A stretch of DNA of 64,000 bases from Kumtagia ephedrae (GCF_003012745.1 NZ_PXYK01000003.1:124001-188000); one strand, 5' to 3'. Numbered from the stretch's first letter, positions 19,116 through 29,321 are shown. Notes: generated by a model not told the origin, from the sequence alone. Made by a program: numbers and translations.

Positions 19116-20015
19116 ATGCACTACGACATCCGCCTCACCCTCTCTTATGTCTACGACGCCTGGGCCGGCGGCGGGCGGCACCAGTTGCGCGTGCTTCCCC
19201 CGACCATACCCGGCGTGCAGCGGGTGATCGCCGCTGCGCTCTCCTTCACGCCGCAACCGAGGGAGCGTTCCGACTTCACCGACTTCTTCGGCACCCGCGC
19301 CACCGCGGTCACCTATCGCGAGGCGCACGAGACCCTTGAGGTCAGGATGACGGCGCGCGTCGCGGTGAAAAGACCGGAGCCCGGCTTCGACGTCTCGCCC
19401 GGCCTGCCGCAGCTTGCCGGGCAGGTCGCCTCGGTGCTGTCGCTCGGGCCGGAGGCGCCGCATCATTTCCTCCCCGCCAGCGACCATGCGGGCATTGATC
19501 CCGATATAACCGCCTATGCCAGCGAAAGCCTTGGCCACGGCTCGGTGCGGGCGATCGCCGGCGATTTCTGCCGGCGCATCCACCGCGACTTCGCCTATGA
19601 CGGCACCGCGACCACGGTGACGACGCGGGCGCGCGACGCCTTCGGCCTGCGCCGCGGCGTCTGCCAGGATTTTTCCCATGTCATGATCGCCGGGCTGCGC
19701 GGGCTCGGCATCCCCGCCGGCTATGTCAGCGGTTTCTTGCGCACCATCCCGCCGGCCGGCAAGGAGAGGCTCGAAGGCGCCGACGCCATGCATGCCTGGG
19801 TGAAGGTGTGGTGCGGCCGCGAGAGCGGCTGGATCGAGTTCGACCCGACCAACGACATGCTCGCCTCCAACGATCACATCACTGTCGGCTACGGCCGCGA
19901 CTATTCGGACGTGGCACCCATCGTCGGCGTGCTGAAGACGACGGGCGGGCAGGAGGCGGAACAGTCCGTCGATGTGATCCCGGTTGATGCCAAACCGGTC
20001 GAGAGTGCCCGCTGA
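19116..20015 (+). CDS. Transglutaminase-like cysteine peptidase family protein
   Basis: A 299-residue protein with the bacterial transglutaminase N-terminal domain (YDIRLTLSYVYDAWAGGGRH) and a transglutaminase-like core. The catalytic triad is C183 in RRGVCQDFSH, H226 in AMHAWVKVW and D243 in IEFDPTND. In bacteria this family more often cleaves or transfers amide bonds than cross-links proteins. The ATG at 19116 gives the standard family N-terminus. No signal peptide is seen, so it is probably cytoplasmic. It is the third member of the cluster; the proteasome-like Anbu peptidase found beside such genes in other genomes is not here, ilvD follows instead. Confidence 0.88.
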   Translation: MHYDIRLTLSYVYDAWAGGGRHQLRVLPPTIPGVQRVIAAALSFTPQPRERSDFTDFFGTRATAVTYREAHETLEVRMTARVAVKRPEPGFDVSPGLPQLAGQVASVLSLGPEAPHHFLPASDHAGIDPDITAYASESLGHGSVRAIAGDFCRRIHRDFAYDGTATTVTTRARDAFGLRRGVCQDFSHVMIAGLRGLGIPAGYVSGFLRTIPPAGKERLEGADAMHAWVKVWCGRESGWIEFDPTNDMLASNDHITVGYGRDYSDVAPIVGVLKTTGGQEAEQSVDVIPVDAKPVESAR

Positions 20016-20190
20016 ACGCCGGTCTCGACCCGCGGCGCGGAGCGTAGCAGCCGACCCGGTCGTCCGACACTTCGATTCTCGATCACGATTACCGGCGGAG
20101 GTCCGGTCATGGTGCCTCGATCCGACGGCGCGATGTCCGCCCGCTTCCGACATCGTACCCGAAGATCGGTCTCATCAGGGCGGCGCGCGA

Positions 20191-20219
20191 AATGCGTACC
20201 GTACGTTACGGTACGCATT
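20191..20219. promoter_or_regulatory. Perfect 13-bp inverted repeat upstream of ilvD
   Basis: AATGCGTACCGTA (20191-20203) and TACGGTACGCATT (20207-20219) are perfect complements around a 3-nt centre, followed by a short T run. The tight 3-bp spacing and CGTACG-rich arms suit an operator; the T run also allows a terminator for the transglutaminase gene. The remaining part of this 289-bp gap shows no gene. Confidence 0.5.
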
Positions 20220-20304
20220 TTTCGTTGCCGATCCGGTGAAAACGGTCTAAACAACCCTGTTGCCGCAGCGCAGGCTGCGAGCCCGCATCAGTTCGAGGAT
20301 ATCG

Positions 20305-22140
20305 ATGCCAGCCTATCGCTCCCGCACCACCACCCACGGCCGCAACATGGCCGGTGCCCGCGGCCTGTGGCGCGCCACGGGCATGAAGGACAGCGATTTC
20401 GGCAAGCCCATCATCGCGGTAGTGAACTCCTTCACCCAGTTCGTGCCAGGCCATGTGCATCTCAAGGATCTCGGCCAGCTGGTCGCCCGCGAGATCGAGG
20501 CGGCCGGCGGCGTCGCCAAGGAATTCAACACGATCGCGGTCGACGACGGCATCGCCATGGGCCATGACGGCATGCTCTACTCGCTGCCCAGCCGCGAGCT
20601 GATCGCCGACAGCGTCGAATACATGGTCAACGCCCACTGCGCCGACGCCATGGTCTGCATCTCCAACTGCGACAAGATCACGCCCGGCATGCTGATGGCG
20701 GCGATGCGCCTCAACATTCCGGCCGTTTTCGTCTCCGGCGGGCCGATGGAGGCCGGCAAGGTCGTGCTGCACGGCAAGAAGCACGCGCTCGACCTGGTCG
20801 ACGCCATGGTTGCGGCCGCCGACGACAAGGTGTCGGACGAGGACGTCAAGGTGATCGAGCGCTCGGCCTGCCCGACCTGCGGCTCCTGCTCCGGCATGTT
20901 CACCGCCAATTCGATGAATTGCCTGACGGAAGCGCTCGGCCTGTCGCTGCCCGGCAACGGCTCGACGCTCGCCACCCATGCCGACCGCAAGCGGCTGTTC
21001 GTCGAGGCCGGCCACCTCGTCGTCGATCTCGCCCAGCGCTATTACGAGCAGGACGACGAGAGTGTGCTGCCGCGCAACATCGCTTCCAAGAAATCCTTCG
21101 AGAACGCCATGGCGCTCGACATCGCCATGGGCGGCTCGACCAACACGGTACTGCACATCCTCGCCGCCGCGCATGAGGGCGGCATCGATTTCGGCATGGA
21201 CGACATCGACGCGCTGTCGCGAAAGGTGCCGGTGCTGTGCAAGGTGGCGCCCGCCAAGAGCGACGTTCACATGGAGGACGTCCACCGCGCCGGCGGCATC
21301 TTCTCCATCCTCGGCGAGCTCGACCGCGCCGGCCTGCTCACCCGCGACCAGCCAACCGTGCACACCGCGACCCTCGGCCAGGCCATCGAGCACTGGGACA
21401 TCACCCGCACCGGCAGCGCCAAGGTGCGCGACTTCTTCATGGCCGCCCCGGGCGGCGTGCCGACGCAGGTCGCCTTCAGCCAGGACCGGCGCTGGGACGA
21501 TCTCGACACCGACCGCGAGACCGGCGTCATCCGCTCGGCAAAACATCCGTTCTCCAGGGACGGCGGCCTCGCCGTGCTCAAGGGCAACATCGCGCTCGAT
21601 GGCTGCGTGGTGAAGACTGCGGGCGTCGACGAGTCGATCCTGAAGTTCACCGGCCCGGCAAAGGTGTTCGAGAGCCAGGACGCGGCGGTCAAGGGCATTC
21701 TGGGCAACGAGGTGAAGGCGGGCGACGTCGTCGTCATCCGCTACGAAGGCCCGAAGGGCGGCCCCGGCATGCAGGAAATGCTCTACCCGACCAGCTACCT
21801 GAAGTCGAAGGGTCTTGGAAAAGCCTGCGCGCTCTTGACCGACGGCCGCTTCTCCGGCGGCACGTCCGGCCTGTCGATCGGCCACGCCTCGCCGGAAGCG
21901 GCGACCGGCGGCGCCATCGGCCTGGTGCGCGACGGCGACACCATCGCCATCGACATCCCCGGCCGCACCATCGACCTGCTGGTCGATGAGGCGGAACTCG
22001 CCGCCCGCCGCGCCGAACAGGACGCAAAAGGCTGGAAGCCGGCGGAACAGCGCAAGCGCAACGTCACCACGGCGCTCAAGGCCTACGCCGCCTTCGCCAC
22101 CAGCGCCGACAAGGGCGCGGTGCGCAAGCTGCCGGAGTAG
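20305..22140 (+). CDS. ilvD: Dihydroxy-acid dehydratase
   Basis: Dehydrates 2,3-dihydroxy-isovalerate and -methylvalerate to the keto acids of valine, leucine and isoleucine biosynthesis. At 611 residues it matches the E. coli enzyme. It begins [20 protein letters not shown] and shows the iron-sulfur cysteines in [10 protein letters not shown] and [17 protein letters not shown], plus the C-terminal [15 protein letters not shown]. The ATG at 20305 has GAGGA upstream. It stands alone between unrelated genes, with a strong palindrome before it and repeats after it. Confidence 0.97.
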   Translation: MPAYRSRTTTHGRNMAGARGLWRATGMKDSDFGKPIIAVVNSFTQFVPGHVHLKDLGQLVAREIEAAGGVAKEFNTIAVDDGIAMGHDGMLYSLPSRELIADSVEYMVNAHCADAMVCISNCDKITPGMLMAAMRLNIPAVFVSGGPMEAGKVVLHGKKHALDLVDAMVAAADDKVSDEDVKVIERSACPTCGSCSGMFTANSMNCLTEALGLSLPGNGSTLATHADRKRLFVEAGHLVVDLAQRYYEQDDESVLPRNIASKKSFENAMALDIAMGGSTNTVLHILAAAHEGGIDFGMDDIDALSRKVPVLCKVAPAKSDVHMEDVHRAGGIFSILGELDRAGLLTRDQPTVHTATLGQAIEHWDITRTGSAKVRDFFMAAPGGVPTQVAFSQDRRWDDLDTDRETGVIRSAKHPFSRDGGLAVLKGNIALDGCVVKTAGVDESILKFTGPAKVFESQDAAVKGILGNEVKAGDVVVIRYEGPKGGPGMQEMLYPTSYLKSKGLGKACALLTDGRFSGGTSGLSIGHASPEAATGGAIGLVRDGDTIAIDIPGRTIDLLVDEAELAARRAEQDAKGWKPAEQRKRNVTTALKAYAAFATSADKGAVRKLPE

Positions 22141-22173
22141 GGGCGGTAGCTTAGGAGGCATCGCCGCACTCCG

Positions 22174-22392
22174 TCCAGCACCCCTCATCCGACCTCCCCC
22201 TCGACAAGCTCGGGGTCGGCCACCTTCTCCCACCTTGTGGGGAGGGGCAGGGGTGGAGGGTAAACGCATATGCGATAGACCTGGGAAGAAGGTGCCCGCG
22301 GGGGCGGATGAGGGGCTGCATCACGCCATCCAGAGACGCGCCGCCCCTCATCTGCCTGCCGGCATCTTCTCCCTGTAGACGGGGAGAAGATA
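22174..22392. repeat. Mosaic of partial palindromic repeats after ilvD
   Basis: CCAGCACCCCTCATCCGACC, a C-rich arm CTCCCACCTTGTGGGGAGGG, then GCGGATGAGGGGCTGCA as the complement of the first segment. A further CCCCTCATCTGCCTGCCGGC ends in the hairpin CTTCTCCCTG/ACGGGGAGAAG. It looks like at least two damaged elements, one abutting another, in the convergent gap between ilvD and the deacetylase gene. Confidence 0.55.
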
Positions 22393-22397
22393 GCTGA

Positions 22398-23429
22398 TCA
22401 TCCCTGCTCGAACCCGGTCAGCACGCCGACGGCGTTGATGCCGATCTCCTCGACTGCGTAGCCGCCCTCCATGACGAACAGCGTCGGCAGGCCGAGTTTG
22501 GCGATGCGCCGGCCGATCTTCGGATAGTCCTCGCTCTTCAGCTTGAACTGGCTGATCGGATCCTTCTCGAAGGTGTCGACGCCGAGCGATACTACCACCA
22601 CGTCGGGCCGGTAGGCTTCGAGCCTGGCGCAGGCGTCCTCCAGCGAGGCGCTCCAGCCGTCCCAGGCGGTGCCGAACGGCATCGGGTAGTTGACGTTGAA
22701 ACCCTCTCCGTCTCCCGAACCCTTCTCGTCGGCATGGCCGAGGAAGAACGGGTATTCGGTCATCGGGTCGCCATGCAGGTTGAGCACCTGCACGTCGGCG
22801 CGCGCGTAGAAAATCTCCTGCGTGCCGTTGCCGTGATGGTAGTCGACGTCGAGGATCGACACCTTCGCCGCACCCCGATCGCGGAAGAATTGCGCGGCGA
22901 CGGCGGCGTTGTTGATGAAGCAATAGCCGCCCATGAAGGCGGCGCCGGCATGATGGCCGGGCGGCCGGCAGAGCGCGAAGGCGGCGCGCTCGCCGTCCTT
23001 GACCAGCCCGGCGGCGGTCAACGCCACGTCGAAGGACGACTTGATCGCCGTCCAGGTGCCCGCGACGAAACTCGCCCCGGCGTCGAAGGAATAGTAGCCG
23101 AGCAGCGCGTCGATGGTTTTCGGCCGCACATCGGCACGCAGCCCGCGCGTCGGCCAGGTGAAGCCGAAGGCCGAGCCTGAACGCCCGGCCTTCTCCCATT
23201 CCGGCCAGACGGTCGGTAGGAAATCGATATAGTCGGCCGCATGCACGCGCCTGGCGGCCGCGATGTCGTGCTCCGCCGGCGGCAGGATCGGCCCGAGCTT
23301 CTCCGCTTCGACGCGGGCGCGGATGTATTCGGCCCGCGACGGCTTTTCGAAGCCGGGCACCAGCCCGCCGGAGATCAGCTCCATCTGCCCGGCATGTCCC
23401 GCATGCAGCGGCGAAAAGATCGTCTTCAT
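22398..23429 (-). CDS. Histone deacetylase family protein, probable acetylpolyamine amidohydrolase
   Basis: Zinc-dependent deacetylase of the arginase/HDAC fold, 343 residues. It has the active-site histidines in RPPGHHAGAAFMGGYCF, the zinc aspartate and histidine in LDVDYHHGNGT, the second aspartate in VVSLGVDTFEKDP and the final VMEGGYAVEEIG. Bacterial members with this layout (AphA type) remove acetyl groups from putrescine, cadaverine or spermidine derivatives. It starts MKTIFSPLHAGHAGQMELI, normal for the subgroup, with GAGAGGGG upstream. It diverges from an amidohydrolase gene that leads to a Pot-type importer, which fits acylpolyamine use. Confidence 0.88.
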   Translation of the reverse strand: MKTIFSPLHAGHAGQMELISGGLVPGFEKPSRAEYIRARVEAEKLGPILPPAEHDIAAARRVHAADYIDFLPTVWPEWEKAGRSGSAFGFTWPTRGLRADVRPKTIDALLGYYSFDAGASFVAGTWTAIKSSFDVALTAAGLVKDGERAAFALCRPPGHHAGAAFMGGYCFINNAAVAAQFFRDRGAAKVSILDVDYHHGNGTQEIFYARADVQVLNLHGDPMTEYPFFLGHADEKGSGDGEGFNVNYPMPFGTAWDGWSASLEDACARLEAYRPDVVVVSLGVDTFEKDPISQFKLKSEDYPKIGRRIAKLGLPTLFVMEGGYAVEEIGINAVGVLTGFEQG

Positions 23430-23632
23430 GAAACCCCTCTCGTTGACGTCGGCCGGACCCTAGCCGCAGCCGCCAGCTTTTCACAAGCGCTACCGCTTGC
23501 CGCAGGATGGACCACTCCAGCTCGTTCGTCCGCTCCATGTCCGGGCATCTGCGCCTCCAGCCTGGCGAACCATCGATCTGGCGTCGTCGGTCGCGCCGGT
23601 GCTAGAGCAGGATGTCCAACCGGAAATGCCCT

Positions 23633-25296
23633 ATGACCGCACATGCCGAGCTGATCGTCGTCAACGGCCGCATCAGGACCATGGATCTCGAGCGGCCGGC
23701 AGCCGAGGCGCTTGCCGTTTCCGGCGGCAGGATCGTCGCGGTCGGGGACCGCGCGGCGATCGCCGACCTGCGCGGCCCGAACACCAAGGTGATCGACGCG
23801 GCGGGCAATTCGGTCGTTCCTGGCTTCGTCGAAGGGCATATGCACCTGTTCTCGGGTGCCGCCGAACTCGCCCATCTGCAACTCGCCGGCGTGCATGGCG
23901 AGGCGGCGCTTTCCGCCGCCATCCGCGGCTACGCCGCGGCGCGACCGGACGCGCCGATGCTGCTCGGCCAGGGTGCCGACTACACCATCCTCGGCGGGCG
24001 CCCGCTTACGCGGCACGACCTCGACCGCATCCTGCCGGCCGGCCCTTCGCCATGGCGGCACCCGACCATCACACGGTGTGGGCGAACACCAGGGCGCTCG
24101 AGTTGGCCGGCATCCTGCATGGCCGGCAGGTCGGAGCCGGCAACGAGGTGGTGATGGCCGCCGACGGCCTGGCGACCGGCGAACTCCGGGAGAACGAAGC
24201 TTTCGCGCCGGTGCTGGCGCTGGCGGGCGAGGAGCGGGCGCGGCTCGGCCTGTCGACCGGCGGCGAGCCGGATCCCGTCCCCTCGCCGGCCGAGCGGGAG
24301 GCCGACCGCGCCATCCTGCGGCGCGGCCTCGACTGGTGCGCCCGCCACGGCATCACCTCGATCCACAACATGGACGGCAATCTCTACCAGCTCGAGCTGC
24401 TGTCGGAGATCGAGGCCGAGGGCGGACTGCTGTGCCGCGCCAGGATTCCCTTCCACTTCAAGAACTTCATGGCGCTGGACATGCTGGAGAAGGCCTCGCT
24501 CATGGCCGAGCGCTACCGTTCGGACTGGCTGTCCTCGGGCATGGTGAAGGTCTTCTACGACGGCGTGCTGGAGTCTTGGACGGCGGTGATGGTCGAGCCT
24601 TATGCCGACCGGCCGGACTGGCGCGGCGAGCCGCTGTTCTCGCCAGAGGACTTCGCCGCGGTCGCCGTCGAGGCCGACCGCCGCGGCCTGCAGATCGCCG
24701 TGCACGCCATCGGCGACGGCGCCGTGCGCGCTGTGCTCGACGGCTATGAGCAGGCGCAGCGCGTGAACGGCCGCCGCGACAGCCGCCACCGCGTCGAACA
24801 TATCGAGGTGACCACGGCCGCCGACATCCCGCGCTTCGCAAGGCTCGGCGTGATCGCCTCCATGCAGCCGACGCATCCGCCCGGCTCGGCCGGCCTGCCG
24901 CTGCAGCCGACCGTCTCGCGCATCGGCACGAGCCGGTGGCCCTTCGCCTATCCCGTCCGCACGTTGAAGGAGGCCGGTGCCCGAATCGTCTTCGCTTCGG
25001 ACTGGCCGGTCGCACCCATCGACCCGATCCTCGGCATCCAGGCGGCGATGCTGCGCAAGCCTTGGGCGGACGGCTGCCCCGACCAGAAGCTTTCGCTCGA
25101 CGAGGCGCTGGCAGCCTATACGACCGGCGGCGCCTATGCCGAGTTCAACGAGCACCGGAAAGGTGTTCTAAAGCCGGGATTCTTTGCCGATTTCGTCGTG
25201 CTTTCCGGAGAACTCGATGCTGTTTCCGCCGAAAACCTGACGGAAATCCGGCCAACCCTGACGGTTTGCGGCGGCCGCATCACCTTCGAAGGTTAA
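23633..25296 (+). pseudogene. YtcJ-like amidohydrolase, interrupted by a frameshift
   Basis: A metal-dependent hydrolase of the amidohydrolase 3 family, about 555 residues if repaired. The first part, from ATG 23633 (MTAHAELIVVNGRIRTMDLE), has the metal motif GFVEGHMHLFSG and ends in phase near 24040. The rest continues in another frame with HHTVWANTRALELAGI, IAVHAIGDGAVRAVLDGYEQ, RVEHIE and FASDWPVAPIDP. One missing base in the GC-rich run around 24036-24044 explains the break: adding one C gives DLDRILPARPFAMAAPDHHT. Either a real inactivating deletion or an assembly error. Upstream ATG 23612 is an alternative start. Substrates of this family are amides or carbamates; here perhaps an acylated amine. 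Confidence 0.8.
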
Positions 25297-25325
25297 GCAT
25301 CGGCATCTCTTTTCCGTCCGGCAGG

Positions 25326-25346
25326 AACCGGATGTGAAATCCGGTT
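25326..25346. promoter_or_regulatory. Perfect 8-bp inverted repeat upstream of the Pot-type operon
   Basis: AACCGGAT (25326-25333) and ATCCGGTT (25339-25346) with a 5-nt loop, in the 138-bp gap between the amidohydrolase and the ABC ATPase gene. No T run follows. It may be an operator for the transporter or a processing hairpin. Confidence 0.35.
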
Positions 25347-25434
25347 GCGCCTCTGTTGCCAAACGCCGGCGCTTGTGCTGACAATCCGCCCGGGGAACGA
25401 GAGGTCGACAGACCCGCAAAGCCATAGGGGTATC

Positions 25435-26529
25435 GTGTCAGATCGACCTGCCAGGAACGCGATCGAAGTTCGCAGCGTCAGCAAGATTTTCGGCAGCGGG
25501 GAGGCACGGTTCGCCGCGCTCGACCGGGTTTCCGTCGAAATCCGGGAAAACGAGTTCTTCACCCTGCTCGGCCCCTCGGGTTGCGGCAAGACCACGCTTC
25601 TCAGGCTGATCGCCGGCTTCGATTTTCCGAGCGAAGGCGAGATATTCCTCCACGGCGAGGACATCGCGCCGCTGCCGCCGTTCAAGCGGCCGGTGAACAC
25701 GGTGTTCCAGAGCTACGCGCTGTTCCCGCACATGACGGTGGCTGAGAATATCGGCTTCGGCCTGGAAATGCTCGGAAAACCAAGGGCCGAGATCGAGGCC
25801 CGCGTGGCGCAGATGCTGAAGCTGGTGCGCATGGAGCAGCTCGCCGGGCGCCGCACCAGCCAGATCTCCGGCGGCCAGCAGCAACGCGTGGCGCTAGCCC
25901 GGGCGCTGGCGCCGCAGCCGAAGGTGCTGCTGCTCGACGAGCCGCTGTCGGCGCTCGACTTCAAGCTGCGCAAGGAGATGCAGATCGAACTCAAACGGCT
26001 GCAGCACGAGACCGGCATCACCTTCATCTTCGTCACCCACGACCAGGAGGAGGCGCTGACCATGTCCGACCGTATCGCGGTGATGTCGGCCGGAAAGATC
26101 CTGCAGGTCGGCACCCCCTGGGACATCTACGACAAGCCCGCCGAGCGCTTCGTCGCCGACTTCATCGGCGAGACGAATTTCCTCACCGGCACGGTCGACG
26201 GCATCGCCAACGGGGTCGGCCGCGCGCGCCTGGGATCCGGCATCGAGATTCCGGCGACCATCGCCGAAGGTTTTGCACCCAACGGCGCGGCGACGATCAT
26301 CGTGAGGCCCGAGCATGCCCGCGCGGTCAAGTCGGGCGGGCATCTCGCCGGCACGGTCGAAACCATCGTCTACTTCGGGACCGACACGCATATCCACGTC
26401 CGGCTGGACCAGGGGGACGTCTTCACGGTCCGCCAGCAGAACTCCCGCAGCCAGTCCTGCGGTTTCGAGATCGGCGACCGTGCCGGCATCGAGATCGCCG
26501 CCGACGGCGCCCAGGTTCTGAGGGACTGA
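25435..26529 (+). CDS. potA: Spermidine/putrescine-type ABC transporter ATP-binding protein
   Basis: ATPase of a polyamine-type importer, 364 residues. It has Walker [10 protein letters not shown], signature [15 protein letters not shown], Walker [12 protein letters not shown] and the switch histidine in [11 protein letters not shown]-terminal TOBE-type region (about 285-364) binds or senses small molecules. GTG 25435 with AGGGG just upstream is chosen; the open frame reaches 25345 but the extra residues lack homology. Three genes follow in the order permease, permease, binding protein, as in potABCD. The actual substrate may be an acylated polyamine, given the neighbouring deacetylase. Confidence 0.88.
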   Translation: MSDRPARNAIEVRSVSKIFGSGEARFAALDRVSVEIRENEFFTLLGPSGCGKTTLLRLIAGFDFPSEGEIFLHGEDIAPLPPFKRPVNTVFQSYALFPHMTVAENIGFGLEMLGKPRAEIEARVAQMLKLVRMEQLAGRRTSQISGGQQQRVALARALAPQPKVLLLDEPLSALDFKLRKEMQIELKRLQHETGITFIFVTHDQEEALTMSDRIAVMSAGKILQVGTPWDIYDKPAERFVADFIGETNFLTGTVDGIANGVGRARLGSGIEIPATIAEGFAPNGAATIIVRPEHARAVKSGGHLAGTVETIVYFGTDTHIHVRLDQGDVFTVRQQNSRSQSCGFEIGDRAGIEIAADGAQVLRD

Positions 26530-26531
26530 CG

Positions 26532-27455
26532 GTGGCCACCGCCGCGGAGACCGCGAAGCACGCCGAGCAGGAGCAGGTTCGCAGGCGCTGGCTGCTGTCG
26601 ACGCCCGCGCTCATCATCATCTTCGTCGCCGCCATCGGCCCGCTGTTCGTCATGCTGGCCTATTCGTTCATGGCGAAGGGCGACTACGGCGACGTGAAGT
26701 TCGGCACCTTCTCGCTCGACGGCTGGACCTCGGTGCTGTTCCAGCGCGACATCTTCGACGACACGCTCGGCCTCGCCGACGCGCATCTGAGCATCCTCTG
26801 GCGATCGCTCCGCCTGTCCTTCTACACCACCGTCCTGACACTGATCTTCGGCTTCCCCACCGCCTACTTCATCTCGACCCGGCCGCCGCACACGCGCGAG
26901 ATCTGGGTGTTCCTCGTCACCATTCCCTTCTGGACCAACCTCTTGATCCGCACCTTCGCCATGCAGCAGGTGATCCGCAACGAAGGGCTGGTGAACACCG
27001 CGCTCATCTGGCTCGGCATCATCGAGCGGCCGCTGCAGATCATGCACACCGACGTGGCGATCCTGCTCGGCATGGTCTACGTCTACCTGCCGCTGATGGT
27101 GCTGCCGCTCTATGCCAGCATGGAGAAGCTCGATTTCCGCCTGGTCGAGGCCGGATACGATCTTTATGCGAGCCGGCTGCAGGTGCTGTGGCGCATCATC
27201 ATCCCGCTGGTGAAGCCGGGCATCATCGCCGGCTCCATCCTGGTCTTCATCCCCTCGCTCGGCGCCTATGTCATCCCGCGGATTCTGGGCGGCGGCAAGA
27301 ACATGATGCTGGGCAATCTGATCGAGCTGCAGTTCGGCTCCGGCCGCAACTGGCCGCTGGGCGCGGCGATCTCGATCACGCTGATGGCCATGGTCATGGT
27401 GGCGCTGCTGGTCTATGTGCGCAACGCAACGCGCTCGGGGGCCGGTCATGGCTAG
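26532..27455 (+). CDS. potB: Spermidine/putrescine-type ABC transporter permease
   Basis: Inner-membrane subunit, 307 residues with six predicted helices. It has the cytoplasmic binding-protein-dependent transport loop EAGYDLYASRLQVLWRIIIP and the preceding FPTAYFISTRPPHTREIWVF typical of PotB. It begins at GTG 26532, two bases after the potA-like stop, with AGGGACTGAC upstream. It overlaps the next permease by 8 bp. It pairs with PotC to form the channel. Confidence 0.88.
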   Translation: MATAAETAKHAEQEQVRRRWLLSTPALIIIFVAAIGPLFVMLAYSFMAKGDYGDVKFGTFSLDGWTSVLFQRDIFDDTLGLADAHLSILWRSLRLSFYTTVLTLIFGFPTAYFISTRPPHTREIWVFLVTIPFWTNLLIRTFAMQQVIRNEGLVNTALIWLGIIERPLQIMHTDVAILLGMVYVYLPLMVLPLYASMEKLDFRLVEAGYDLYASRLQVLWRIIIPLVKPGIIAGSILVFIPSLGAYVIPRILGGGKNMMLGNLIELQFGSGRNWPLGAAISITLMAMVMVALLVYVRNATRSGAGHG

Positions 27456-28251
27456 GCGACCCTTCGACATCCGCGCCCAGCCGGGCTTCGGTTTCATCGC
27501 GCTGATCACCTTCTTCGCGCTCTACCTGCCGATCGCCGCGCTGGTGGCCTATTCGTTCAATGCGGCGGAATCGCTCTCGCATTGGGAAGGGCTTTCGCTG
27601 CGCTGGTTCGTCTCGGCCTGGCAGAACACCGCCGTGCAGGACGCCGCGATCCGCTCCCTCATGCTGGCAGTCTGGGCCGCCGCGCTGGCGACGATCGCCG
27701 CCACCATGGCGGCGCTGGCGACGACCCGCACCGCCCCCTATCGCGGCCTGACCTTCAAATACGCCTTCATCAACCAGCCGCTGATGGTGCCGGAGATCGT
27801 CACCGCCGTCGCGCTGCTGATCGTCTTCTCCCGCATCAAGGTGTGGACCGGCTATTCCGGCATGGGTTACCTGATCCTCGCCCATACGGCCTTCTGCATC
27901 CCGTTCGCCTATCTGCCGATCCGGGCAAGGCTCGAGAGCATGGACCTGACGCTGGAGCGCGCCGCCGCCGACCTCTATGCCACGCCGTGGAAGGCGTTCC
28001 GCCATGTGACGCTGCCGCTGTTGCGGCCCGCCATCATCGCCGGCTTCATGCTGGCCTTCGTGATTTCGCTGGACGACGTGGTCATCACCGAGTTCGTCAA
28101 ATCCGGCGGGCAGGACACGCTGCCCACCTACATGCTCGGCCAGCTCAGGCGTGAGACGTCACCCGAGATCAATGCCATCGCCACGGTGTTCCTGGCCCTG
28201 TCGGTCCTGCTGGTCACCGTGTTCTTCTTCGTCAACCGGCGAAAGCCATGA
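27448..28251 (+). CDS. potC: Spermidine/putrescine-type ABC transporter permease
   Basis: Second membrane subunit, 267 residues and six helices. The PotC-like traits are the central YRGLTFKYAFINQPLMVPEI, the EAA-type loop ERAAADLYATPWKAFRHVTLP and FVISLDDVVITEFVKSGGQ. The ATG at 27448 overlaps the end of potB, so translation is coupled; the frame is open to 27415. The binding-protein gene follows 28 bp later. Confidence 0.88.
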   Translation: MARRPFDIRAQPGFGFIALITFFALYLPIAALVAYSFNAAESLSHWEGLSLRWFVSAWQNTAVQDAAIRSLMLAVWAAALATIAATMAALATTRTAPYRGLTFKYAFINQPLMVPEIVTAVALLIVFSRIKVWTGYSGMGYLILAHTAFCIPFAYLPIRARLESMDLTLERAAADLYATPWKAFRHVTLPLLRPAIIAGFMLAFVISLDDVVITEFVKSGGQDTLPTYMLGQLRRETSPEINAIATVFLALSVLLVTVFFFVNRRKP

Positions 28252-28279
28252 CCAACCACAAGACCAACGGAGAACAGCC

Positions 28280-29314
28280 ATGAGGTGGAAGACGACGGCC
28301 GCAGCGGCGGCGATTGCGGTGCTGGCCCTGGCGGGAAGCGCCGCGGCGGAGGGCGAGCTCAACATCTTCAACTGGGGCGACTACACCAACCCCGAGTTGA
28401 TCAAGAAGTTCGAGACCCAGCACAACGTCAAGGTGACGGTCACCGACTACGATTCCAACGACACCGCGCTCGCCAAGGTGCGGGCCGGCGGCCACGGCTT
28501 CGACATCGTCGTCCCCTCGGCCAACTACGTGCCCATCTGGGTGAAGGAGGGACTGCTGCTCGAGGCCCGTCCCGACCAGATGGAGAACTTCAAGAACGTG
28601 GATCAGCGCTGGGTCGACGTCCCCTGGGATCCGGGCCGCCGCTATACCGTGCCGTGGCAGTGGGGCGTGAGCGGCATCGGCGTCAACACCAAAGTCTATG
28701 GCGGCGACATCAACACCTCGGCGATCTGGCTCGACCCGCCGGCCGAACTGGTCGGCAAGATCAACGTCGAGCCCGAAATGACCGACGTGCTGTTCGCCAC
28801 CATCAAATATTTCGGCGGCGACTGGTGCACCAAGGACCTCGAAGTGCTGAAGAAGGTGCGCGACAAGCTGGTCGAGGCCAAGCCGAAATGGCTGGCGATG
28901 GACTACAGCGTCACCGAGAAGCTGCCGGCCGGCGACTACTCGGCGGTGTACTACTGGAACGGCGCGATCATGCGCTCGCGCCTGAAGAACCCCGACATCA
29001 AGTTCGGCTATCCGAAGGAAGGCTATCCGGTGTTCATGGACAGCGTTGCCATCCTCGCGGACGCCAAGAACGTCGACAACGCCAAGCTGTTCATGAACTT
29101 CATCATGGACCCGGAGAACGCCGCGCTGATCTCGGCCTTCGCCAAATACGCCAACGGCATCAAGGGCTCCGAGCAGTTCATGCCGGAAGACATGCGCACG
29201 GCGCCGGAACTGGTGGTGCCGGCCGAGTTCGAGAAGGCGGGCGAGTTCCTCACCACCTGCGAACCGGACGTGCAGGAACTCTACACGCGCATCTGGACGG
29301 AAATCCAGAAATAG
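28280..29314 (+). CDS. potD: Polyamine-type ABC transporter substrate-binding protein
   Basis: Periplasmic receptor of 344 residues. Residues 1-23 form a signal peptide ending SAAAE; the mature protein starts GELNIFNWGDYTNPELIKKF, the PotD/PotF hallmark in which the tryptophan and aspartate line the amine pocket. Further family motifs are GFDIVVPSANYVP and the C-terminal VQELYTRIWTEIQK. GGAG lies eight bases before the ATG. It ends the four-gene importer operon and is followed by a strong GC stem. The ligand is probably a polyamine or an acylated derivative; sequence alone does not decide. Confidence 0.9.
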   Translation: MRWKTTAAAAAIAVLALAGSAAAEGELNIFNWGDYTNPELIKKFETQHNVKVTVTDYDSNDTALAKVRAGGHGFDIVVPSANYVPIWVKEGLLLEARPDQMENFKNVDQRWVDVPWDPGRRYTVPWQWGVSGIGVNTKVYGGDINTSAIWLDPPAELVGKINVEPEMTDVLFATIKYFGGDWCTKDLEVLKKVRDKLVEAKPKWLAMDYSVTEKLPAGDYSAVYYWNGAIMRSRLKNPDIKFGYPKEGYPVFMDSVAILADAKNVDNAKLFMNFIMDPENAALISAFAKYANGIKGSEQFMPEDMRTAPELVVPAEFEKAGEFLTTCEPDVQELYTRIWTEIQK

Positions 29315-29321
29315 CAGACGC

